Assembly: GCF_046536515.1 (NCBI RefSeq)
Contig: NZ_JAWDMQ010000046.1
Location: forward strand, 1 to 10,470
DNA from: Caldisphaera sp046536515
GTDB taxonomy: Archaea; Thermoproteota; Thermoprotei_A; Sulfolobales; Acidilobaceae
Direction of reading: 5' to 3'
Length of the DNA: 10,470 nucleotides
Part shown: piece by piece, positions 1 to 6,283 of the stretch
How the letters are laid out: every line of letters starts with the position of its first letter
How positions within the stretch are numbered: position 1 is the stretch's first letter
Program-made: the position numbers and the translations under genes
Notes under the pieces: generated by a model
What the model saw: the letters and a program-made list of their open reading frames with translations, nothing else
The model's database searches: none
Told to the model about the DNA's origin: nothing

Positions 1-180
1 TAGGGACTTAGCCCTCAACCACCCACTTGTGGTAGGTGGGTCATGGGACTCCTTCGACCCCAACGGCACGGGGGTCACATCTCCAGCCCTTTTCCTTCCC
101 CCTTTCGCAAACACCAACCCTTAGGGCATCGCCCCCATCGGGTTGATAAGCAATCTTTGTCCCTCCTTATGTCTCAGCAA
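1..180 (-). pseudogene. GC-rich remnant, probable 3' end of a decayed TnpB element
   Basis: This patch is clearly richer in G and C than the AT-rich DNA to its right, which points to foreign origin. On the minus strand one frame is open from about 120 to the window edge and contains AGDVTPVPLGSKESHDPP. The adjacent frame contains STNLVERLLRHKEG followed by NPMGAMP and a stop. TNLVE followed by a basic helix resembles the stretch after the second RuvC acidic residue of the intact TnpB in this window (DLTNLVEALRKLPKE). The proline-rich tail resembles the low-complexity C-termini of crenarchaeal TnpB proteins. I infer a TnpB gene with an internal deletion and frameshifts. The match is weak and is not supported by a full domain; the patch could be another GC-rich mobile remnant. 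Confidence 0.35.
2..39. repeat. Tandem hairpins, possible right-end structure of a lost element
   Basis: Two palindromes lie side by side. The first pairs AGGG with CCCT around a six-base loop at 2-14. The second pairs CCACCCAC (19-26) with GTAGGTGG (32-39) around a five-base loop, eight pairs including one G-T. Such hairpins are expected at the right end of IS200/IS605-type elements, next to the TnpB stop and within the guide-RNA scaffold. The true element end is outside the window. Confidence 0.4.
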
Positions 181-299
181 TCTCTCCACAAGATTAGTTG
201 ATAATAAATAGGTAAAAAAAGATTTCTATTAACATGAGAAAGGATTCAGCCCAGGGGGGACACTTTTTATTAAATTTATTAGAATTTAAAAATCTTTAT

Positions 300-338
300 A
301 ACTGAAAGCCTCGCCCTTTGGGACGGGGAGGAGGTCAG
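300..338 (+). mobile_element. 39-nt hairpin mini-element of the TnpB element family
   Basis: The sequence starts with AACTGAAAGCCTC, identical to the left end of the full element at 5083, and ends with GGAGGAGGTCAG, identical to the right end of that element at 3681. Between them is a single hairpin, CCTCGCCC and GGGACGGGG around a TTT loop. Nothing else of the element is present. The left flank is TTTAT, close to the TTTTAC found before the two larger copies. It looks like a minimal derivative in which left and right ends have collapsed into one palindrome. It could be mobilised in trans, or be a deletion scar. A related 38-nt copy lies at 7635-7672. Confidence 0.55.
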
Positions 339-370
339 ATAGATCTAAAATAAATGATGCTACTCGTCCT

Positions 371-1222
371 TTATACCAACTCGAACTCTGGTATTTTATC
401 TATAAGCCCTCTTTCCTTTGCTATCTCATGAACTTTTTTAATTGATTTTATTCCAACTACCCCCATATCATAAATTGATTTACAGCCATCTATAAAAGAT
501 TTAACAGTTGGCTTATCTGAACCAGGTGCATAGTTTAATGCATAGTTTAATGCTTCTTCTTGATGCGATAATGCATATTTTATTGATTGCTGAAATATTA
601 CCCTAATTTCTAATGCATCTTCATAGCTAAGTCTTTTGCTAACAACATATGATCCCATAGGTAATGGTAAATTTCCTGCTTTATTTTTCCATTCCTCATT
701 TATATCTGCAATTTTTATTAAACCGTATTTTTGATAAATAGCAGTCGTAGTTGGCCCAGGTATTAATAAACCTGCGTCAACTTCCCCTTTTACAACGCTG
801 TTGATTATCTCGTCAAACCTTACCACAACTTCTTCCTTAGAATTAAAGAAGAGCTTATAATAAAAATAACCACTAAACGATTTCCCAGGTATTGCAATTC
901 TTAAATCATTTATCTCATCTTTTTTATACATTTTCTTTGAAACAATTATAGGTCCTACATCACTTCTTTGAGTGCTGCCGCTTCTTAGTAAATAATAGCT
1001 ATCTGCAACTCTCCATAAATTAACTGAAGATATTGCTGTAACTTCAAGATCTTTCCTAGTTATTACTCTTTGGTTTAATTTATCGAATTCCTCATAACTT
1101 GGGTCTATTTTAATTTTTTCGCTGAATTTGTTATGCAGTATACCATAAACTAAAAAATATGCATGAACTGGATCATAATAATGATAAGACTTTACAACTT
1201 TCAAATCTACCAATTTACTCAC
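371..1222 (-). CDS. MqnD-family (VitK2_biosynth fold) protein, possibly not a true MqnD
   Basis: A 283-aa protein with the periplasmic-binding-like fold of MqnA/MqnD (futalosine pathway to menaquinone; MqnD makes 1,4-dihydroxy-6-naphthoate). Family features are VTAISSVNLWRVADSYYLLRSGS (residues 61-83), GPIIVSK (90-96), LRIAIPG (107-113), GEVDAGLLI (146-154) and the LPLPMGSYVV segment near 185-194. The C-terminal helices (YALSHQEEAL) also fit. Two things differ from the MqnD proteins I know: the His that normally follows the GLII strand is Pro155, and the N-terminal PCPNDTF-type substrate loop is SYHYYDPVH. No signal peptide is visible, so it is probably cytosolic. The start is GTG at 1222, placed about 27 nt downstream of a TATA box, suggesting a leaderless message. 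Fold assignment is secure; MqnD activity is doubtful. Confidence 0.75.
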   Translation of the reverse strand: MSKLVDLKVVKSYHYYDPVHAYFLVYGILHNKFSEKIKIDPSYEEFDKLNQRVITRKDLEVTAISSVNLWRVADSYYLLRSGSTQRSDVGPIIVSKKMYKKDEINDLRIAIPGKSFSGYFYYKLFFNSKEEVVVRFDEIINSVVKGEVDAGLLIPGPTTTAIYQKYGLIKIADINEEWKNKAGNLPLPMGSYVVSKRLSYEDALEIRVIFQQSIKYALSHQEEALNYALNYAPGSDKPTVKSFIDGCKSIYDMGVVGIKSIKKVHEIAKERGLIDKIPEFELV

Positions 1223-1245
1223 CGCTTAGTGGTTAAATTTAAAAG

Positions 1246-1252
1246 TATAAAA
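1246..1252 (-). promoter_or_regulatory. TATA box of the MqnD-family gene
   Basis: TTTTATA on the minus strand is centred 27 nt before the GTG at 1222, the normal archaeal spacing to a transcription start. This implies a leaderless or nearly leaderless transcript. The rest of the AT-rich gap 1253-1453 shows no gene. Confidence 0.5.
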
Positions 1253-1432
1253 GCTAATAGAGTTAAAAATAATAAATTGTAATATTAATAATTAAGCTAA
1301 AAAAGTTCCTCTTTAATTAATAATTATTTATAAACCTTAAAAAGAAATAATAAACCAGCTATAAATTTATTTAAAAATCAAAATATAATAGAAGGAAGAG
1401 AAGGTAAATATTTTACATATCCCATTAGGTTG

Positions 1433-1438
1433 AAAAAA
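1433..1438 (-). terminator. Poly-T tract after the methyltransferase gene
   Basis: Fifteen bases after the methyltransferase stop the minus strand reads ACTTTTTTCA. Archaeal polymerase terminates at such T runs without needing a hairpin. This is a single short run, so the call is weak. Confidence 0.3.
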
Positions 1439-1453
1439 GTTTAGATTCTCTTT

Positions 1454-1978
1454 CTATTCTTTTTCTACTATTGCTTCTCTAAAAAACAACTTATTTTCTT
1501 CCTTTATTATTTTAAATTTACCTAATAAATCCTTCCACTCATTTTCGCTAACAGAAGTTTTTCCCTTGCTTAACGTTTCAATACTTATATATGCCATTCC
1601 CTTAGGTTTTAAAATTCTGTAAATTTCATTAATAGCACCCTTATGATCTAACATGCAACATAAAACATTATTTGAAAAAACGAAATCAACAATTTCAGAT
1701 TCTATTTTTAATTTATTAGCAGAAGCTAATTGTGTTACAACATTTTTTAATCCCAGCCTTTCAATTTTTTTATTCAATATATCTATCATTTTCTTATCGG
1801 AATCCACAGCATAAACAAATTTGGCTATTTTAGAAAGCTTTACTGTATAAAAACCTGGTCCGCACCCTATATCAGCAACTACCATATCCTCTTTAATGTA
1901 CTTTAAAGCCTTTTTCCTATCAAAAATTTTTCTTATAGGGTTATCTAGCAATATCGGATTTAAATGCCTATCGCTCAT
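1454..1978 (-). CDS. Class I SAM-dependent methyltransferase, substrate unknown
   Basis: A 174-aa protein of the Methyltransf_11/UbiE-like type. From the chosen start, motif I is VADIGCGPG (residues 34-42), the adenosine-ribose acidic residue is in YAVDSD (about 56-61), and the post-motif segment FVFSNNVLCCML followed by the EIYRILKPKGMAYISIE strand completes the Rossmann core. The N-terminal HLNPILLDNP-R-F stretch is typical of small UbiE-like enzymes. A TTG upstream would add four residues (MCAI), but ATG at 1978 is preferred because the family consensus begins near RHLNP. It follows the acetamidase by 34 nt and may be cotranscribed with it. The MqnD-family gene next door raises a possible link to quinone methylation, but that gene has its own promoter, so the link is only positional. 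Confidence 0.8.
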   Translation of the reverse strand: MSDRHLNPILLDNPIRKIFDRKKALKYIKEDMVVADIGCGPGFYTVKLSKIAKFVYAVDSDKKMIDILNKKIERLGLKNVVTQLASANKLKIESEIVDFVFSNNVLCCMLDHKGAINEIYRILKPKGMAYISIETLSKGKTSVSENEWKDLLGKFKIIKEENKLFFREAIVEKE

Positions 1979-2012
1979 TATTGCACACAATTATTTAGAA
2001 AAAAGAAAGTTC

Positions 2013-2933
2013 TTATGCATTAATATTTATTATTTTTTCTGGTATACTAAATGAGACAACATAATTTGGTTCATCAACTACCTCGCTCATCTTCAGGTTA
2101 CCTACTACACTACATAGAATATATGCCTCTTCTCCGCTCAACCCTTTGCTCTTCAATTCTTCAACCATGTTTAAAACGGCTTTTCTAGCTGCAGCTATGG
2201 GGTCTTTATCTATACCCATAGTTACTATTTGTTTACCGGCATCATTAATATTAACAACAGCCTTTGGTGTATCAATCTTCTCCCCCTTTCTTAAATCCAC
2301 CTTTATTAATACTCTTGCTGAGGTTTCTATTGCTGTTCCTGAAACTTCTCCATCACCTTGAGATGCGTGGGGATCTGCAAGAGAAAGCAATGCCCCTTTT
2401 ACGTTAACTGGGAAGTAAATTACTGAACCTTGGGTTAATAACCTATTATCCATGTTACCTCCTGAACTATGAGGAGGTATCATGGGTAAATCACCAAACT
2501 TTGGTGCAGTTCCAATAACTCCTAAAAACGGATTTATAGGTATCTTAATACCTTTTAAAAAGTCTTTTGCTGTTGCATAACCATTTTTAATATCCCAAAT
2601 GACTAGTTTTTCTTTAAATAAACCTTTTAAAAGACCGAAATTGCTCAGTATAGCAGACCATCCCCAATTACCAACTTCGATCTCTTTTAATGTAACAACT
2701 AAAGTATCTCCTTCTTCTGCCCCCTCAACATAAATAGGCCCAACAGCCCCATCAAATTTTGATTCATCAATCTTATGCATATCTTCTGTTTTAAAATCAT
2801 ATTTTATTTGATTAGTTGAAGAGTCTGGTATTAATACTTCTACTTCATCACCTGGCTTTATATAAAGCTTTGGCTTATTATAAGGGGACCAAACAAAATG
2901 AACGTTTGATAAATCAAAGCCATCTAATTTCAA
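2013..2933 (-). CDS. Acetamidase/formamidase family amidohydrolase
   Basis: A 306-aa, full-length member of the FmdA/AmdA family, which hydrolyses short aliphatic amides to the acid and ammonia. Diagnostic segments are VWSPYNKPKLYIKPGDEV (14-31), GPIYVEGAEEGD (65-76), the PPHSSGGNMDNR loop (153-164) and LADPHASQGDGEVSGTAIE (185-203), with Asp187 and His189 as likely metal or catalytic residues. The start is TTG at 2933, overlapping the permease stop as TTGA. A strong GGAG purine box lies a few bases upstream, so this unusual start is well supported. The overlap implies translational coupling to the permease and a transport-then-hydrolysis role in nitrogen acquisition. Since the permease is now broken, its transcription probably depends on the element's promoter or on internal starts. 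Confidence 0.9.
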   Translation of the reverse strand: MKLDGFDLSNVHFVWSPYNKPKLYIKPGDEVEVLIPDSSTNQIKYDFKTEDMHKIDESKFDGAVGPIYVEGAEEGDTLVVTLKEIEVGNWGWSAILSNFGLLKGLFKEKLVIWDIKNGYATAKDFLKGIKIPINPFLGVIGTAPKFGDLPMIPPHSSGGNMDNRLLTQGSVIYFPVNVKGALLSLADPHASQGDGEVSGTAIETSARVLIKVDLRKGEKIDTPKAVVNINDAGKQIVTMGIDKDPIAAARKAVLNMVEELKSKGLSGEEAYILCSVVGNLKMSEVVDEPNYVVSFSIPEKIININA

Positions 2934-3721
2934 ATCTCCTCTCCCTGCTCTAATTTAACTCTTAGATCCTTTTTCCTATAATAAAGTATAGCTCCAGCTA
3001 TGAGCCAAGCAGCAACGATTGTTGTACCTATTATTACATAGATGTTTATTGAAGTGAATGAGGCGTATATAGCAAAACCGAATATTAATGTTGCTATTAT
3101 AGGTATTATTACGTGAAGTGAATTTAGCCTGTTCCTCTTTTTCATATAAAAAGGCAATGCTGCGTTAACCATAATGTGATCTATTAATGTGCCCAAACCT
3201 GTCCATAACCCTGTTACTAAAAATGCGTTTAGAGGCCCTAAAACCCAACCTGTTATTGTAAATAGGGCAATCCCAACTGCGGTCATAACTATTAATGATA
3301 TATGAGGACTCTTATATTTTTTATGTGTTAAAGATAGCTGTGATGGTAAAGCATTATCTTTGGCCATAGTATACATATCTCTAGATCCTGCATTTATTAT
3401 AGCAACTGTATCGACAAAACCGCTGTTAGCCATAAATATAAATATAATTGATGCTAAAATAAAACCCCCATATTTTACTGCTTCTATTAATCCGGGGACA
3501 AAGTTGCTGAAATATGTAGACATGTTATTTGGACCCCAACCAACTGTCATAGTATAGCTTGCAAAAGTAAAGAAAATTACCAACAGGGTTATAGTTGCTA
3601 TGACTCCTCTTCTTATATTAACGTGGGCTTGTTTAGCTTCTCCTCCAAGAAAAGTCATTGAACCCCAGCCTGCATATGATCTGACCTCCTCTCCGCCCTG
3701 AAGGGCAAGGGTTCCCCTCAT
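2930..3721 (-). pseudogene. C-terminal half of an APC-superfamily permease, cut by a TnpB element
   Basis: Native permease sequence runs from 3680 to the stop at 2930 (249 aa). It begins SYAGWGSMTFLGGEAKQ, which is the second half of TM6 and the conserved acidic stretch following it in APC amino-acid permeases. About six further hydrophobic segments follow, ending in a basic tail. The missing N-terminal half is almost certainly the fragment at 9431-10065: it ends FAFT, and the two join in frame as FAFTSYAGWG. The open frame extends through the element's right end to an ATG at 3721 and adds the element-derived residues MRGTLALQGGEEVR. That ATG overlaps the TnpB stop as ATGA, so a truncated half-permease could be made by coupling. 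It is unlikely to transport anything without TM1-6. The downstream acetamidase overlaps its stop codon. Confidence 0.85.
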
Positions 3722-3800
3722 CTGTTCGGGATTACATCTGTCATCTGAGGGGCAGTCGGGGTGGTCAGAGATCCCCCCATCTTTTTGTATGCTTTCTTTT
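3681..3800 (-). ncRNA. Predicted TnpB guide RNA (omega/re-RNA) scaffold
   Basis: In characterised TnpB systems the guide RNA comes from the 3' end of tnpB plus the right end, and the guide is the flanking DNA just outside. Here the right-end hairpin at 3688-3712 lies directly after the tnpB stop, so this stretch is the expected scaffold. The guide would begin at 3680 with ATCATATGCAGGCTGGGG, which is permease sequence. This is inference from family biology; the 5' boundary is a guess. Confidence 0.35.
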
Positions 3801-4878
3801 CAATATTTATTACTGCTATAGTATCTCTATTAGCCTCAAAACCGCATTTAGGACACTTCAGCTTCCTATAATTAACCTCTACAAGCTTTGAACCACATAT
3901 TGGGCATATTGACGATGTACCTTTAGGATTGATAACAATTGATGGTACCCCCTGCTTTTCACATTGCCAATCTATCCAATATTCTAACCTTCTATAACCT
4001 AGTATTAGCAATGCAGTTTTGTGCTCCTTGGGTAGTTTCCTGAGAGCCTCTACTAAGTTTGTCAAGTCTTCTCTAACAACAGCATGTTGACGTTGTTTTG
4101 CTAGCAATACAATTGTATGGGATACCTTCTTAGCCCAATCATCTATAATGTTTTTAGCCTTCCTGTGAAAGCTTTTTATCCTCCTCTTAATGCCTCTTCT
4201 CCTAAGCGAGGCATTGTATTTAGGATAGGAATGCCTTTTCTGAAGGTTTTCAGCTAATTGTCTATAATGCAGAGCTCTCTCAATATGCGTTTCAAACCTA
4301 TACTCGCTTTTTCTATTACCTACAACTATTTGTCTTTCATTAACATCAACAGCTAAGACTCCACTAGGGCTATACTTAGCTGGCTCAGGCACACGTTTAT
4401 ATATCTTAAGAATAAACTTACCATCTTTAAGCAATAGTCTAGCCTCCCTGTTAGGGTAGCTGTCATATCTCCTATCCAAGCCAATAATTTTAAGCCTATA
4501 GCCTCCCAATAGCTCTACATAATCACCTTTAATTCTATAGCTCTGCCCATGTGTTAACCAAATCCTAAGATTATTAGCTCTGGGTATCTTGCCTTTATTG
4601 GTATTTTTAAGCCAAGACTTAGCTATAGCAATAGCCTCTCTATAACAATCCTGAGCAATTTTTGAGGGCAAGCCATATTTTTCCTTAAGAACTTTGTATA
4701 AAAGTCTATGGGCTTTTCCAAGGCTTATTGCTTTATTCTCTATTATAAATTTTATAGAATAGTTGAGGGCTTCCCTATATTGCTTCATTAAATCTACTAG
4801 TTTTTTATATAAATCGGGCTCAGGGCTAACCTTTACATTAACTGTTAAGGTTAGTAAACCCTCACTGCCCATAGGCAT
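3718..4878 (-). CDS. tnpB: TnpB, RNA-guided nuclease of an IS1341-type element
   Basis: An intact 386-aa TnpB. The RuvC catalytic acids are all present: Asp178 in LAVDVNE, Glu270 in VVREDLTNL and Asp352 in NRDTIAVINIE. The zinc ribbon before RuvC-III is Cys325/Cys328 and Cys342/Cys345 (CPIC, CPKC). The N-terminal half holds the OrfB helix-turn-helix region (EALNYSIKFIIE). The length is normal, so it could be active as a TAM-dependent, guide-RNA-directed DNA nuclease; it is not itself a transposase. The ATG at 4878 lies two bases after the stop of the small zinc-ribbon gene, implying coupled translation. Its own stop overlaps the ATG of the permease C-half frame (ATGA). The tail after RuvC-III (MGGSLTTPTAPQM) is proline/threonine-rich, as in many crenarchaeal TnpBs. 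Confidence 0.93.
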   Translation of the reverse strand: MPMGSEGLLTLTVNVKVSPEPDLYKKLVDLMKQYREALNYSIKFIIENKAISLGKAHRLLYKVLKEKYGLPSKIAQDCYREAIAIAKSWLKNTNKGKIPRANNLRIWLTHGQSYRIKGDYVELLGGYRLKIIGLDRRYDSYPNREARLLLKDGKFILKIYKRVPEPAKYSPSGVLAVDVNERQIVVGNRKSEYRFETHIERALHYRQLAENLQKRHSYPKYNASLRRRGIKRRIKSFHRKAKNIIDDWAKKVSHTIVLLAKQRQHAVVREDLTNLVEALRKLPKEHKTALLILGYRRLEYWIDWQCEKQGVPSIVINPKGTSSICPICGSKLVEVNYRKLKCPKCGFEANRDTIAVINIEKKAYKKMGGSLTTPTAPQMTDVIPNR

Positions 4879-4880
4879 AG

Positions 4881-5003
4881 TTACTCAACCTTGTATTTGG
4901 CTATATTGACTTTTCTCATGCAATTTGGGCATGTTGCATAATATTGTTTCTTACCTTTGTAGTCCCATACATATCCACACCTAGGGCATCTAAGTTTTAC
5001 CAC
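4881..5003 (-). CDS. 40-aa zinc-ribbon protein carried by the TnpB element
   Basis: A short gene starting with GTG (an in-frame stop lies two codons upstream) and ending two bases before the tnpB ATG. The product has two CxxC knuckles, CPRC (residues 6-9) and CPNC (25-28), separated by an aromatic, basic linker (WDYKGKKQYYAT), then a short lysine-rich tail. It should fold as a single zinc ribbon able to bind nucleic acid or protein. The element copy at 10066 carries the same gene with no base changes, so two copies are intact. The position, within the left end and coupled to tnpB, suggests a regulator or accessory of TnpB. No function is known to me. Confidence 0.75.
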   Translation of the reverse strand: MVKLRCPRCGYVWDYKGKKQYYATCPNCMRKVNIAKYKVE

Positions 5004-5037
5004 TACTTACCACAAGATAACTAATAAGAAAATAGCC

Positions 5038-5045
5038 CTTATAAG
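5038..5045 (-). promoter_or_regulatory. TATA box in the element's left end
   Basis: CTTATAAG lies inside the left end about 40 nt upstream of the GTG of the zinc-ribbon gene. A start about 26 nt downstream would leave a leader of around a dozen bases. It would drive the zinc-ribbon gene and tnpB, and possibly read through into the permease C-half and acetamidase. Confidence 0.45.
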
Positions 5046-5119
5046 CTTTTCTCATCCCCGCCTTAAAGGTGAGGCTTTCAGTTGTAAAAATACTTTTTTA
5101 ACTAAACCCGCGTGTATTC

Positions 5120-5875
5120 CTAACTCTTAACTGCTTTTATCATATGATATATAGAATTTGGATCCCTTTCAACAATAGTTCCATTAACTATTCCATCGGC
5201 ACCAGCCTTTATTGCTTCTCTAGCTACATCAGGACTATTTATGCCTCCGCCAACTATTAATAAGCCGTCGTAATCTATTTGATCTAAAGCCCTCCTAACT
5301 AAAGATATAGTTTGTGGTGGTATTGGGTAGGGGGCTCCACTCCCAGCTTCTAAATAAATTACCTTAGCGCCTAGCATTGCTCCTGCTAAAGAATAAGCAG
5401 CAGCTATATCGCCTCTTTCATAGGGAATAGGTCTTGCTTTTCCTATATACCCGGCAGCACCCCCATGACCTATTATTATATATGCTGTGGGTATTGTTTC
5501 AAGTCCCATTCTTAATATTATGGGTGCTGCTTGGGCTTGTACACCGCCTACATAATATGGATCATCACTGTTTAGTAAAAGCATAAATAAAACCGCATCT
5601 GCAGATGCCGTTAAACCATTAATGTTACCTGGAAATAGTATTACAGGCAATCCAGATTCTTTGCAAGAATTTACAAGTTCTGTTAAATGAGGTTCATAAA
5701 CTCCTAAAGACCCTCCAATTAAAATGGCATTAGAACCTGCTTTATATGCGCTCAAGGAAACTAACCTTGCCATTTCAGGTGAAGTTTTATCTGGATCTAT
5801 TAACGTTAAATGTATTTTATTCATTTTTTCCTCCAATAATTTTTTAAATACCCTATTCTTCAATATTCCACCCAT
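5120..5875 (-). CDS. Geranylgeranylglyceryl phosphate synthase (GGGP synthase)
   Basis: A 251-aa TIM-barrel enzyme of the PcrB/GGGPS family. It joins sn-glycerol-1-phosphate to geranylgeranyl diphosphate, the first ether bond of archaeal membrane lipids. Family motifs are HLTLIDPDK (22-30, with the magnesium-binding Asp), ILIGGSLGV (51-59), ILFPGNINGLTASADAVLFM (79 onward), IIGHGGAAGYIGKARPIPY, YLEAGSGAPYPIP, LIVGGGINS and the terminal phosphate-binding GADGIVNGT. The length is normal and no key segment is missing. The ATG lies 15 nt after the Elf1 gene with an AGGGA box between, so the two form an operon. The inserted element ends 36 bp beyond its stop codon, so the gene is undamaged, but its downstream neighbour may have changed through the inversion proposed here. 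Confidence 0.96.
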   Translation of the reverse strand: MGGILKNRVFKKLLEEKMNKIHLTLIDPDKTSPEMARLVSLSAYKAGSNAILIGGSLGVYEPHLTELVNSCKESGLPVILFPGNINGLTASADAVLFMLLLNSDDPYYVGGVQAQAAPIILRMGLETIPTAYIIIGHGGAAGYIGKARPIPYERGDIAAAYSLAGAMLGAKVIYLEAGSGAPYPIPPQTISLVRRALDQIDYDGLLIVGGGINSPDVAREAIKAGADGIVNGTIVERDPNSIYHMIKAVKS

Positions 5876-5890
5876 TAATCCCTAAATACA

Positions 5891-6214
5891 TCATTGTTCT
5901 TCATCTTCTTCAATATTCCCCTCTTCTAGTTTCATTTCTTCCGTTTTTTCGCATTCACTTAATTTATTGTCATAACTCAAATCGACTATTTTATTATAAA
6001 CGTCAACCCTATCTAAAACTTTAGGAACCTTTAGCTCACAATATAGATGGCAGTTCCCACACTTTGCTATTGCTATTTTTTCTTCATCATTACCTTTTAT
6101 TTTAACAAAGTCTATTGTTAAAGTCATAGACCCGCATCTTGGGCATTGGAAATACCTGCTCGGATGTCTTGGCCTTTTTGGCTTTAATGATTTCTTCCTC
6201 CTTCTTCTTGCCAC
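5891..6214 (-). CDS. Elf1-like zinc-ribbon transcription elongation factor
   Basis: A basic N-terminus (ARRRRKKS) leads to a zinc ribbon with CPRC (residues 24-27) and CGNC (52-55), then a long acidic tail rich in Glu. This matches archaeal Elf1 homologues, thought to bind RNA polymerase during elongation. GTG at 6214 is chosen because GAGGTG ends six bases upstream and the family normally begins with a short residue pair before the Arg run. A GTG at 6223 would add three residues and overlap that box. It is transcribed ahead of GGGP synthase, a plausible housekeeping operon. The acidic extension of about 30 residues is longer than the core domain needs. Confidence 0.8.
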   Translation of the reverse strand: MARRRRKKSLKPKRPRHPSRYFQCPRCGSMTLTIDFVKIKGNDEEKIAIAKCGNCHLYCELKVPKVLDRVDVYNKIVDLSYDNKLSECEKTEEMKLEEGNIEEDEEQ

Positions 6215-6261
6215 CAACGGCACCTCTTAAGTCTTTACAAAAAGTATCGTAAAATTCGCGG

Positions 6262-6267
6262 TTTAAA
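6262..6267 (-). promoter_or_regulatory. TATA box of the Elf1-GGGP synthase operon
   Basis: The minus strand reads ACAAATTTAAACC just before the Elf1 gene. Its centre is about 50 nt upstream of the GTG, leaving a leader of some 24 nt that contains the GAGGTG ribosome-binding site. Confidence 0.4.
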
Positions 6268-6283
6268 TTTGTAAGCTTAAGAA

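Larger units (their letters stand above)
3681..5083 (-). mobile_element. Complete TnpB-only IS200/IS605-type element (IS1341 group)
   Basis: An element of about 1403 bp read on the minus strand. The left end AACTGAAAGCCTC follows TTTTAC (5084-5089), a typical IS200/IS605 5' target. The right end is GGAGGAGGTCAG at 3681, and the flanking permease reading frame resumes immediately after it. Each end holds an imperfect hairpin (left: CCTCACCT and AGGCGGGG; right: GCCCT and AGGGC). There is no target duplication and no TnpA gene, so transposition would need a transposase in trans. The element carries a promoter, a 40-aa zinc-ribbon gene and tnpB. A 283-bp 5' fragment of the same element lies at 10066-10348, inverted. 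The exact right boundary is set by restoring the permease frame and could be off by a base or two. Confidence 0.85.
4801..5089 (-). repeat. Inverted 289-bp repeat, partner at 10060-10348
   Basis: The TTTTAC flank plus the first 283 bp of the TnpB element occur here on the minus strand and again at 10060-10348 on the plus strand. By eye they differ at three bases only: partner positions 10274, 10284 and 10288, all inside the first 18 bases of tnpB. The 214 bases before the first difference are identical. Such a repeat can support inversion of the 5-kb segment between its copies. Confidence 0.92.

Noticed and set aside
300..338. Short hairpin repeats as a CRISPR array
   Set aside because: The related units at 300, 3681 and 7635 are kilobases apart with no regular spacing and share element-end sequences, so they are IS-derived.
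2146..2361. Plus-strand open frame of 71 codons
   Set aside because: It lies entirely antisense to the acetamidase, whose family motifs cover the same bases; its composition is that of a reverse-complement shadow.
3360..3557. Plus-strand open frame of 65 codons
   Set aside because: Antisense to the permease C-half; hydrophobic character comes from the membrane segments on the other strand.
2930..3721. C-half permease as a genuine 263-aa transporter with its own start
   Set aside because: The first 14 residues come from the element's right end, and TM1 to mid-TM6 are missing.
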